Source: JBDKVA01 sp039679375 (GTDB lineage: Bacteria > Bacillota > Clostridia > Acetivibrionales > DTU013). From it: 7,121 nucleotides of DNA. Shown here piece by piece: positions 1 to 5,880 of this stretch. Both the position numbers and the translations under genes were made by a program. The stretch lies in the NCBI GenBank assembly GCA_039679375.1, contig JBDKVA010000130.1, positions 1 to 7,121 of the forward strand. Reading direction: 5' to 3'. Position 1 is the first letter of the stretch; each line of letters starts with the position of its first letter. The notes under the pieces are model-generated. The model was given only the letters and a program-made list of their open reading frames with translations, was not told the DNA's origin and made no database searches.

Positions 1-2130
1 CATAGCATTAAAGATAGCAATCAATGCAACGCCTATATCCGCAAATACCGCTTCCCACATGGAAGCCATTCCAAACGCGCTCAGCGCAAGGAATAAGGCT
101 TTCACACCCAATGCAAAAACAATGTTCTGGTAGACAATGTTTCTCGTTCTTTTTGCTATTTTTATAGCCGTTGCGATCTTCGATGGTTCATCGGTCATAA
201 TGACGATATCCGCAGCTTCAATCGCCGCATCGGAGCCCAAGCCTCCCATCGCCATCCCAATGTCGGCTCTGGCCAGCACCGGCGCATCATTTATCCCATC
301 TCCAACAAATATGATCTTTCCCTTGCCGAATTTCTCCCTTTCAAGCATTTCTATTTTCTCAACCTTGTCGCCTGGCAGCAGTTCGGAATAAACCTCATCC
401 AGGCCTAACTGCTTTCCGATTTTATCGCCGGCCGCTTTCAGGTCTCCGGTCAGCATAACAGTTTTCCGGACGCCCAGCGACTTCAGCTCATTTATTGCCA
501 TCCCGGCATCCTTTTTCACTTCATCAGAAATGATGATATTGCCTGCATAAGCCTTATTTACCGCAATATGCACGATGCTGCCCAAAGTATCGGCATTTTC
601 GTACTCAATATTCTCACTGTCCATCATGCGGCTGTTTCCCGCCAGAACTTCATTTCCGTCGACAACAGCCCTGATGCCGATCCCTGCAACCTCCTGATAC
701 TCCCCGATCCGGCTTTTATCTATTTCAGATTCACAGGCATCCATAATCGAGAGTGCGATCGGATGGCTTGAATAGCTTTCCGCGCATGCCGCATAGTTCA
801 ACAATTCTTTGCTTGTATAACCATTTCGCGGATTTATCTGCGTAACCTTAAATACGCCTTTCGTTAAAGTCCCCGTTTTGTCGAATACGACTGCCTCGAC
901 ATTGTTCAAGGCTTCCAGGTAGTTGCTGCCCTTTATGAGTATGCCTCTTTTGGATGCTCCGCCAATACCCCCGAAGAAACCCAGCGGTATTGAGATCACT
1001 AATGCACACGGGCACGAAACAACCAGAAATGCCAGAGCTCTGTAAGCCCATTCACCAAAAATCCCCCCGGGAATCAACAACGGAGGAAGGATCGCCAGCG
1101 CCAATGCCCCAAATACCACAAACGGTGTATAATACCGCGCAAACTTCGTAATGAACTGCTCCGTAGGAGCCTTTCTGCAGCCGGCATTCTGAACCAGATC
1201 CAATATCTTCGATACCGTAGATTCTCCATAATTTTTCGTCACTTCGATGGTCAAAACACCATTCTTATTGATGAATCCGCTTAGCGCATCACCTCCGGGT
1301 CCCAGTTCACGCGGTACGGATTCACCGGTGAGTGCAGCTGTGTCCACCATGGAGTTTCCTTCGATCACCTTGCCGTCAAGCGGGATTTTTTCACCCGGTT
1401 TTATCACAATTATGTCTCCGGTTTTCACGTCATAAGGAGACACCTTTCTCAGTTCATCACCAACCTTAAGGTTTGCATAATCAGGCCTGATATCCATCAG
1501 AGCGCTGATGGACTTTCTGGAATGATCCACAGCCATATCCTGGAACATCTCACCCACAAGATAAAACAGCATGACCGCCACGCCTTCGGGATACTCGCCA
1601 ATAAAGAAAGCCCCTATTGTTGCAACACTCATAAGAAAGTGCTCACTGAACACCTGACCGCGCAAAATCCCTTTTACCGCTCTTTTGACAACACTACCGC
1701 CAACGATGATATAGCTTGTCAGAAATATCATCAACTCCAGCCAATTTTTAAATTGAAAAATCAACCCTACGGCAAAAATGACGCCGCCGATCACAAGCTT
1801 TATGATCTCCCTCTTGCGGCTTCCTTCTTCGCATTCCCCGCTTTCATTTTCCTTCGTTTCAAGCTTGGCGGCATGCCCTTCATACATAGCTTGGCCTTTA
1901 ACGTTCATTTTATCTTTTACCGCTACATCAGGCTCATGTTTTCGCACGATGGTTCTGACCTGCTTCAAAACGCTTTCATATTCTGCTTCATCTGCCGTTT
2001 CCAGTGTCAATGTCTTCGTCATGAAATTCATCTGTGCATTGACTCCATCTATTTCATTCACCTCATGCTCTATTTTGGCCGAGCAATTGGGACAATCCAG
2101 TCCGTCCAGCAGCAATTCCTTCTTCATCAT
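1..2130 (-). CDS. cadA: Cadmium/zinc/lead-exporting P1B-type ATPase CadA, 3' end cut by the window
   Basis: The product uses ATP to pump soft divalent metals (Zn2+, Cd2+, Pb2+) out across the cytoplasmic membrane. The frame is open for 710 codons to position 1, and all motifs fall in one frame. An N-terminal heavy-metal-associated domain (about residues 3-70) has DCPNC, with C13 and C16. Membrane segments start near residues 109, 131 and 165. The actuator domain has TGES at 268-271. The metal-binding membrane helix has CPC at 373-375. The phosphorylated Asp is D417 in DKTGT. The P1B HP motif is H456-P457, and the hinge GDGINDAP is 610-617. The last helices carry ALGVK (K677) and FADIG (D698), a pairing typical of the Zn/Cd/Pb subclass (P1B-2) rather than copper pumps. 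Only a few C-terminal residues should be missing. The start at 2130 follows AGAAGGGG seven bases upstream; a second ATG follows directly. A linker at about residues 70-108 is charged and contains one extra Cys. It is the second gene of the cadC-cadA operon. Metal class is well supported; exact metal preference is inferred. Confidence 0.97.
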   Translation of the reverse strand, partial: MMKKELLLDGLDCPNCSAKIEHEVNEIDGVNAQMNFMTKTLTLETADEAEYESVLKQVRTIVRKHEPDVAVKDKMNVKGQAMYEGHAAKLETKENESGECEEGSRKREIIKLVIGGVIFAVGLIFQFKNWLELMIFLTSYIIVGGSVVKRAVKGILRGQVFSEHFLMSVATIGAFFIGEYPEGVAVMLFYLVGEMFQDMAVDHSRKSISALMDIRPDYANLKVGDELRKVSPYDVKTGDIIVIKPGEKIPLDGKVIEGNSMVDTAALTGESVPRELGPGGDALSGFINKNGVLTIEVTKNYGESTVSKILDLVQNAGCRKAPTEQFITKFARYYTPFVVFGALALAILPPLLIPGGIFGEWAYRALAFLVVSCPCALVISIPLGFFGGIGGASKRGILIKGSNYLEALNNVEAVVFDKTGTLTKGVFKVTQINPRNGYTSKELLNYAACAESYSSHPIALSIMDACESEIDKSRIGEYQEVAGIGIRAVVDGNEVLAGNSRMMDSENIEYENADTLGSIVHIAVNKAYAGNIIISDEVKKDAGMAINELKSLGVRKTVMLTGDLKAAGDKIGKQLGLDEVYSELLPGDKVEKIEMLEREKFGKGKIIFVGDGINDAPVLARADIGMAMGGLGSDAAIEAADIVIMTDEPSKIATAIKIAKRTRNIVYQNIVFALGVKALFLALSAFGMASMWEAVFADIGVALIAIFNAM

Positions 2131-2237
2131 TGATGTTCCCCTTCTGTTACGACTCTTCCTACATTTTTCATTCTATTTTGTGCTATTCTTTTGTTCTATT
2201 ACACGGTAATATTTTTCTTATGGCTTCTGCTCAATTT
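2131..2237 (-). other. cadC-cadA intergenic spacer
   Basis: This 107-base spacer lies between the cadC stop and the cadA start. It contains a short inverted repeat (TATTAC, 3-base loop, GTAATA, at 2197-2211) with no following T-run on the minus strand, so it does not look like a terminator. The cadA Shine-Dalgarno AGAAGGGG is at its cadA end. I infer that cadC and cadA are co-transcribed. Confidence 0.6.
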
Positions 2238-2606
2238 CTATTCTTCTGCTATATGAATCAACCCCTGATCAAATATCCGTTTTACATGCTCATCCTCCAG
2301 AGAATAGAAAACAATCTTCCCATCCTTTCGGTTTTTTACCAGATTCGCCTGCTTCAAGACTCTCAATTGATGTGAGATCGCCGATTGTGTCATGTTCAAA
2401 AGGTATGCGATATCACACACACACATTTCTGCTTCATCGAGCGCCCAGAGTATCCTGATCCGCGTTGAATCGCCAAAGACCTTGAATAATTCCGCAAGAT
2501 CGTAGAGTTTTTCTTCCTCAGGCATCTTGCCCTTTACCTTGTTTACCACGTCATCATGTATTACGTCACAGTCACACCGTTCGATCGGCTGCATATTTGC
2601 TGTCAT
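2238..2606 (-). CDS. cadC: ArsR/SmtB-family metal-sensing repressor CadC
   Basis: This is a cytoplasmic winged-helix repressor that leaves DNA when it binds metal, derepressing the downstream pump gene. With the start at 2606 it has 122 residues. The N-terminal arm has C11 and C13. Helix alpha-3 has the MCVCD motif with C62 and C64, the ELCVCD-type site of CadC. The recognition helix is around residues 72-84 (MTQSAISHQLRVL), followed by a beta-wing (RKDGKIVFYSL). Helix alpha-5 has D105, H107, H118 and E121 with the spacing of the second CadC/SmtB metal site. The frame extends to an ATG at 2642, but that start has no ribosome binding site and lies inside an operator-like repeat. The ATG at 2606 follows AGAAGGGG four bases upstream and gives the usual family length. 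The N-terminal cysteine pair is C-x-C here, tighter than in plasmid CadC. Metals are probably Cd, Pb or Zn by family analogy. Confidence 0.94.
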   Translation of the reverse strand: MTANMQPIERCDCDVIHDDVVNKVKGKMPEEEKLYDLAELFKVFGDSTRIRILWALDEAEMCVCDIAYLLNMTQSAISHQLRVLKQANLVKNRKDGKIVFYSLEDEHVKRIFDQGLIHIAEE

Positions 2607-2631
2607 ATTACCCCTTCTTTCATTGAATACT

Positions 2632-2645
2632 TGAACAATCATTCA
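2632..2645. promoter_or_regulatory. Probable CadC operator, promoter-downstream copy
   Basis: The repeat TGAA-N6-TTCA lies just downstream of the cadC -10 box, in the start of the transcript. It has the same arm sequence and spacer length as the stronger repeat at 2693-2714. ArsR/SmtB-family repressors are known to bind imperfect repeats of this type. The short arms make it the weaker of the two sites. Confidence 0.5.
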
Positions 2646-2659
2646 TATTTTATATATTT

Positions 2660-2688
2660 AATATAATAGTAATTTTTATATTTGTCAA
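2660..2688 (-). promoter_or_regulatory. cadC-cadA promoter (sigma-A type)
   Basis: Read on the minus strand, the -35 box is TTGACA (2688-2683, perfect consensus), followed by a 17-base spacer and the -10 box TATATT (2665-2660). Transcription should begin near 2653, leaving a leader of about 47 bases before the cadC ATG at 2606. Operator-like repeats sit on both sides, fitting repression by CadC. Confidence 0.8.
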
Positions 2689-2692
2689 TTGT

Positions 2693-2714
2693 TATATGAA
2701 TATTTGTTCATATA
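2693..2714. promoter_or_regulatory. Probable CadC (ArsR-family) operator, promoter-upstream copy
   Basis: This is a perfect inverted repeat with 8-base arms TATATGAA and TTCATATA around a 6-base spacer. Read on the minus strand, it contains TGAACAAATATTCA, which closely matches the operator consensus of SmtB, CzrA and CadC repressors. It abuts the cadC -35 box and lies between cadC and the divergent gene at 2781, so it could control either or both. Confidence 0.72.
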
Positions 2715-2743
2715 TACACAGGTAACATAATACACTGATTCTG

Positions 2744-2765
2744 AATATTATATGTATATAATATT
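2744..2765. repeat. Perfect 10+10 bp palindrome upstream of the gene at 2781
   Basis: The arms AATATTATAT and ATATAATATT pair perfectly around a GT dinucleotide. The element ends a few bases before the GGAGGTGA ribosome binding site of the gene at 2781. It differs in sequence from the TGAA/TTCA CadC-type repeats. It could be an operator for another repressor or an AU-only hairpin in the messenger leader. Chance is possible because the region is very AT-rich. Confidence 0.5.
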
Positions 2766-2780
2766 ACCGGAGGTGAATTT

Positions 2781-3443
2781 ATGTTATCGCCTTTTACAAG
2801 CTGTCCATTTCTCAGCCAAAACCCGAATATGATGCATACACCTCAATCAGCCGGATTGCCAGGCCAGCAATACCCGCAGCAATTTATGCCGATGCAGAAT
2901 TATTACCCGATGCAATCTCCTTATGGGATGTATGAAGATACCGATACAACCAATGCAGGACCCGCGACAAAATCACCAGGAGATCCGCCGCCCATTCTGA
3001 GCAATAACCCGGTAACAGCAAGGATTGTTCTTTTCAAGGAGCTGACGGCATATCCCAACTACGGAAACCCCAGCAGGAATGCCGATATTTTGTACACCGG
3101 AAACAGGGGTTCATGGACCTTCGAAACTCCCGCATTTTTATTTGTCCCGGGAAATTTGAGAGCACAAATCATCATACGCGCCGTCCTGGATGATCATTCA
3201 AACGTACCGGTCAGCCGCTATTCTGCAAGAATTACAATAAACGGCAATGTCGTGCATGATGGAAGGTTAAACCTTGAACACGGAGTTCCTGCCGGCGGAA
3301 TTTTTACAAACTGGAGAGAATTGACTTTCAATGTAACAAGCCTAAGACGTATCAGCCGGGTGACAATAGAAAACACATCCACCGCAGGCGCAGATGACTG
3401 GATTGCCTTCGACTGGATGGAAATGAGGCTTTTGCCAAGATAA
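2781..3443 (+). CDS. Hypothetical protein: Pro/Gln/Met/Tyr-rich N-terminus plus beta-rich C-terminal domain
   Basis: I do not recognise this 220-residue protein. The start is well supported by GGAGGTGA four bases before the ATG. Residues 1-75 are low-complexity, rich in Pro, Gln, Met, Tyr and Asn, with near-repeats such as MPMQNYY and YPMQSPY, then a PGDPPP stretch. From about residue 76 to the end, alternating hydrophobic strands (ARIVLF, SWTFETPAFLFV, AQIIIRAVLDD, SARITINGNVVHDG, LTFNVTS, RVTIEN, WIAFDWMEMRLL) suggest a beta-sandwich, perhaps a jelly-roll or carbohydrate-binding-like fold. There is no clear signal peptide, membrane helix or sortase motif. Low-complexity PQMY tails occur in some spore-coat proteins, so a spore-surface role is a guess only. 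The gene diverges from cadC and shares its control region, but nothing in the product suggests metal binding. Confidence 0.8.
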   Translation: MLSPFTSCPFLSQNPNMMHTPQSAGLPGQQYPQQFMPMQNYYPMQSPYGMYEDTDTTNAGPATKSPGDPPPILSNNPVTARIVLFKELTAYPNYGNPSRNADILYTGNRGSWTFETPAFLFVPGNLRAQIIIRAVLDDHSNVPVSRYSARITINGNVVHDGRLNLEHGVPAGGIFTNWRELTFNVTSLRRISRVTIENTSTAGADDWIAFDWMEMRLLPR

Positions 3444-3450
3444 GCAAATA

Positions 3451-3479
3451 GGTGGCTACCCATTATTGAGTAGCCAACC
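3451..3479 (+). terminator. Possible terminator hairpin after the gene at 2781
   Basis: Seven bases after the stop, GG-TGGCTAC pairs with GTAGCCA-CC (7 bp perfect stem, one bulged A, then two G-C pairs) around a 10-base loop. It is followed by only two Ts before other bases, so it is not a classic intrinsic terminator. It may end transcription weakly or stabilise the 3' end of the messenger. Confidence 0.45.
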
Positions 3480-3535
3480 TTCCACATACTATGTTTAACG
3501 CTCAGTATGCAATCTCCATTTCAAAAGTTTTGATG

Positions 3536-3564
3536 TTGACTTACATGTTTGATTACTGTATACT
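3536..3564 (+). promoter_or_regulatory. Promoter of the GH130 gene (sigma-A type)
   Basis: TTGACT (3536-3541) and TATACT (3559-3564) are each one base from consensus and lie exactly 17 bases apart. Transcription should start near 3571, giving a leader of about 33 bases with the ribosome binding site AAGGGGG seven bases before the ATG. This indicates that the GH130 gene is transcribed separately from the gene at 2781. Confidence 0.78.
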
Positions 3565-3603
3565 TACACCGTATTTACAAATTTCTGATAAGGGGGAATC
3601 GCT

Positions 3604-4761
3604 ATGAGCTTTATGGAAGCACATGTTGAGCTGAATGGATTCAGCGGAACGGTATCAATAAATGAACCTGTTTTGCGTTATCCGGATAACCCTATACTGA
3701 CTTGCCATGACGTCAACAAGGTCTGGATCAAAGATAATCACCTATATACATACACTGTTCATAATTCCGGGATGGCAAAGATAACCGGCAAGGATGGGAG
3801 AACTCAGACAATCATGCTTTTCAGATCACATATCGCTGATGGCCGCAGTGTAATCGGCAAAGCCGTAAGCGATAACGGACTCGACAGCTGGCGTATCGAC
3901 CCAAAGCCATTTTTGAAACCCGCAGCAAAGAACGATCTGTTTGCTGACGGTGTGAACATTGACGCCATTATCGGATCCGAGGCCGGCGGCGTGGAGGACC
4001 TTAGGGCCAATCCCGCGGGAAACGGCTTATTTGTGCTGACATACAGCGCCTACAACGAACAGATCCCTGACAGAGTCAAGGTAATGATGGCTACGACGAC
4101 CGACTTCACTACCGTTGTCCGCTACGGGCCAATTTCTGATATTGATATGCGTAATGTTGTTATTTTTCCAGAACCTGACTCCAACAAGAAATGGGTGGCT
4201 CTGCTGCGTCCGAACGATAAATCCATGGAGGCATCCGGATCCGGCCATGTTGGCGGATCATTCGAGGAAATATGCACAGGGTTTGCGCCAACCCCGACAG
4301 GGCCGTGGGAATTAGGCAGGGTAATCATGCGCAGCGGCCACGGACCCAGTGCATTCCAGGCAAAAATCGGTCCCTGCGCACCGCCGCTGAAAACCAAATA
4401 TGGCTGGCTGAACATTTTTCATGGAGTACGCGGAACAATGGATGGCAATCCCTATACTCTCGGCGTAGCATTCCACGATCCGGAAAACCCATCCGATCCG
4501 GACAAAGTCCGCATGAGTGCCAAACCGCTGCTCATGCCAAGTGCAAGTGATTGTGCGGTAAGGAAAACCGATTATGTTCACGTACCCAATGTAGTATTTT
4601 GCTGCGGTGCATTGCTTGTGAATGATGATACGGTAGCCATCTATTATGGCGGAAATGACACCGTTATGAATGTTGGCCTCGCAAATGTCCGCATTCTAAG
4701 TGAAATGTGCGACACCTTCGCGCAGGACCCGCTAAATGGAAAGCATTTGTATTCCCTATAG
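3604..4761 (+). CDS. Glycoside hydrolase family 130 protein (beta-mannoside phosphorylase/hydrolase type)
   Basis: This 385-residue protein has the length and motif order of GH130 five-bladed beta-propeller enzymes, which cleave beta-mannosides, usually by phosphorolysis to mannose 1-phosphate. Visible landmarks are YPDNPIL (26-32), the catalytic block GGVEDLR (128-134) with D132 as the likely general acid, RNVVIFPE (183-190), LLRP (200-203), KIGPCAPPLKTKYGWL (254-269), FHGV (272-275), HVPNVVFCCGALL (326-338) and IYYGGNDT (346-353). R202, K254 and H273 sit in blocks where phosphorylases bind phosphate, so phosphorolysis is plausible but not proven. The usual GVEDPR reads GVEDLR here. No signal peptide is seen, so it should act in the cytoplasm on an imported oligosaccharide. 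It has its own promoter and ribosome binding site and no neighbouring sugar transporter, epimerase or partner enzyme. The family is secure; the substrate is unknown. Confidence 0.9.
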   Translation: MSFMEAHVELNGFSGTVSINEPVLRYPDNPILTCHDVNKVWIKDNHLYTYTVHNSGMAKITGKDGRTQTIMLFRSHIADGRSVIGKAVSDNGLDSWRIDPKPFLKPAAKNDLFADGVNIDAIIGSEAGGVEDLRANPAGNGLFVLTYSAYNEQIPDRVKVMMATTTDFTTVVRYGPISDIDMRNVVIFPEPDSNKKWVALLRPNDKSMEASGSGHVGGSFEEICTGFAPTPTGPWELGRVIMRSGHGPSAFQAKIGPCAPPLKTKYGWLNIFHGVRGTMDGNPYTLGVAFHDPENPSDPDKVRMSAKPLLMPSASDCAVRKTDYVHVPNVVFCCGALLVNDDTVAIYYGGNDTVMNVGLANVRILSEMCDTFAQDPLNGKHLYSL

Positions 4762-4830
4762 ATACCGGCAGCCGGAACCTGCCATTGCAGTTCTTCGCGG
4801 AACTCAGGATTCAACAGCGCTCTTTCGTAT
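4762..4830. other. Convergent intergenic region between the GH130 gene and lysR
   Basis: These 69 bases separate two convergent genes. They contain two short hairpin candidates: GGCAG/CTGCC (4767-4783, 7-base loop) and AGTTC/GAACT (4789-4804, 6-base loop). Neither is followed by a T-run on either strand, so no intrinsic terminator can be called. Confidence 0.4.
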
Positions 4831-5697
4831 CTACATTTTAAATGTTTCCAGAAAATTCTTTGCGGCAGAGGAAAGATATTGGTTCCTCTTCCATACTATT
4901 GCGGTTCTGGTTAATAAAGTTGGATCACTAATTTCCTTATACTCCAAATTGGTGCTTGAAATTAGCCCAATCCAATCTTTGGGTACGATTGCAACACCCA
5001 TCCCCGTATCTGCCCATAATAATATCGCCCTGGTATCATCTATTATACCAAGTATCCTTGGTATAAATCCTGCCTTTTGGCATGCTTCCATTATCATCTC
5101 TTCATACCTTCGGTGAACTAATAAAGGTTTATCGGCGATTGTATTCAAACAAATATATTCTTGCCGGTGTTCCCGGAACAAATCTCCACTGGTTGCCGCT
5201 ATCATAGGTTCATTAGGCAGCAATATTGACTCATAGATTTCCGAATTCAAAGGAGTTCGAATAATTCCAATTTCTATCACCCCATTATTTAGCAATTCCA
5301 GTATTTCATGTGTATGGCACTCTCGTATATTAAAATTTATACCTGGATATTTTCGGTGATAATCATAAATCCATTTTGGTAAAAGCGTATCCCCCGCAGA
5401 TGCTATAGCGCCAATTGATAATGTTCCCTGAAGCCCTTCATTAAAATCCTTCAATTCCTTAATTGTTGTCTCCATTAGTTCCAGCATCTGTTTAGCCCGA
5501 TGCTGCAGCATTTGACCTGCATTTGTTATTTGATTTTTCCGGGTACTCCTTTCCAGCAATTTAACACCAAGCTCATCCTCAAGGAGTTTTAGCTGATTGC
5601 TAAGATGAGGCTGGGCTATATGCAGTTTTTCAGCTGCCTTTGTTATGTTGCCCTCTTCGGTTATCTTAAGGAAATATATGAGTTGCTTAATGTCCAA
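4831..5697 (-). CDS. LysR-family transcriptional regulator (TTG start)
   Basis: This 288-residue product has the standard LysR layout. The N-terminal winged helix-turn-helix covers about residues 1-60 (MDIKQLIYFLKI, NITKAAEKLHIAQPHLSNQL, LGVKLLERSTRKNQIT). A linker helix follows at about 62-88, then a periplasmic-binding-protein-like effector domain from about 91 (GTLSIGAIASAGDTLLPKW) to the end. The start must be the TTG at 5697. A TGA in frame lies directly upstream, the next in-frame ATG is 62 codons inside and would remove the DNA-binding domain, and GGAGTG is nine bases upstream. The effector domain resembles the CynR/CcpC-like group by eye, but the ligand cannot be read from sequence. 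It diverges from the antiporter gene at 5881, the usual arrangement for a LysR regulator that controls itself and the neighbouring gene. Confidence 0.93.
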   Translation of the reverse strand: MDIKQLIYFLKITEEGNITKAAEKLHIAQPHLSNQLKLLEDELGVKLLERSTRKNQITNAGQMLQHRAKQMLELMETTIKELKDFNEGLQGTLSIGAIASAGDTLLPKWIYDYHRKYPGINFNIRECHTHEILELLNNGVIEIGIIRTPLNSEIYESILLPNEPMIAATSGDLFREHRQEYICLNTIADKPLLVHRRYEEMIMEACQKAGFIPRILGIIDDTRAILLWADTGMGVAIVPKDWIGLISSTNLEYKEISDPTLLTRTAIVWKRNQYLSSAAKNFLETFKM

Positions 5698-5880
5698 TCA
5701 AATAATCACTCCATTATTTATACTTGAATAAATATAAATATAATAGTTTTTAGATATTTTAATTATATATTAGTTTTTGCTACAATAGTACTTGAAATTT
5801 AAATATTGTAAACAGGAATAAGATAATAATTGATTAAAATTGGTTTAAAGCATCAGGGGATATGCTGAAGGGTGGTATAT
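5698..5880. promoter_or_regulatory. Divergent lysR/antiporter control region
   Basis: This strongly AT-rich 183-base region separates the divergent genes. It holds direct repeats TACTTGAA (5721-5728 and 5789-5796) and TAGTTTTT (5744-5751 and 5771-5778), which are candidate regulator contacts. The antiporter ribosome binding site GGGTGG lies just before its ATG, and the lysR site GGAGTG lies at the other end. No confident lysR promoter could be chosen because many AT-rich hexamers fit equally well. Confidence 0.5.
5779..5786 (+). promoter_or_regulatory. Possible extended -10 promoter of the antiporter gene
   Basis: TGCTACAAT gives an extended -10 (TG, one base, then TACAAT, one mismatch to TATAAT). 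The matching -35 position (TTTAAT, 17 bases upstream) is poor, as is common for extended -10 promoters and for promoters that need an activator. The start would fall near 5793, giving a leader of about 88 bases. The second TACTTGAA repeat would lie at the start point. Confidence 0.42.

Noticed and set aside
1522..2209. Long plus-strand open frames (203 and 143 codons) opposite the 5' part of cadA
   Set aside because: They lie fully or mostly antisense to a complete, motif-bearing cadA frame and show no ribosome binding site or recognisable domain.
2190..2236. A separate cadA promoter (TTGAGC, 17 bases, TATTAC on the minus strand) inside the cadC-cadA spacer
   Set aside because: Both boxes match consensus at only four of six positions in an AT-rich stretch; co-transcription from the strong cadC promoter explains expression.
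2607..2642. Upstream ATG at 2642 as the cadC start
   Set aside because: No Shine-Dalgarno precedes it, it falls within the downstream operator-like repeat, and the ATG at 2606 has AGAAGGGG and gives the normal family length.
3218..3487. Minus-strand frame of 89 codons opposite the end of the gene at 2781
   Set aside because: It is antisense to a well-supported coding region, has no ribosome binding site, and overlaps the hairpin after the stop.
3485..3509. Inverted repeat CATACT-N13-AGTATG upstream of the GH130 promoter
   Set aside because: The arms are only six AT-rich bases with a 13-base loop and no T-run; likely chance, and too weak to call an operator or terminator.
4736..5116. Plus-strand frame of 126 codons overlapping the GH130 end and running into lysR
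   Set aside because: It has no ribosome binding site and is antisense to the conserved effector domain of the LysR regulator.
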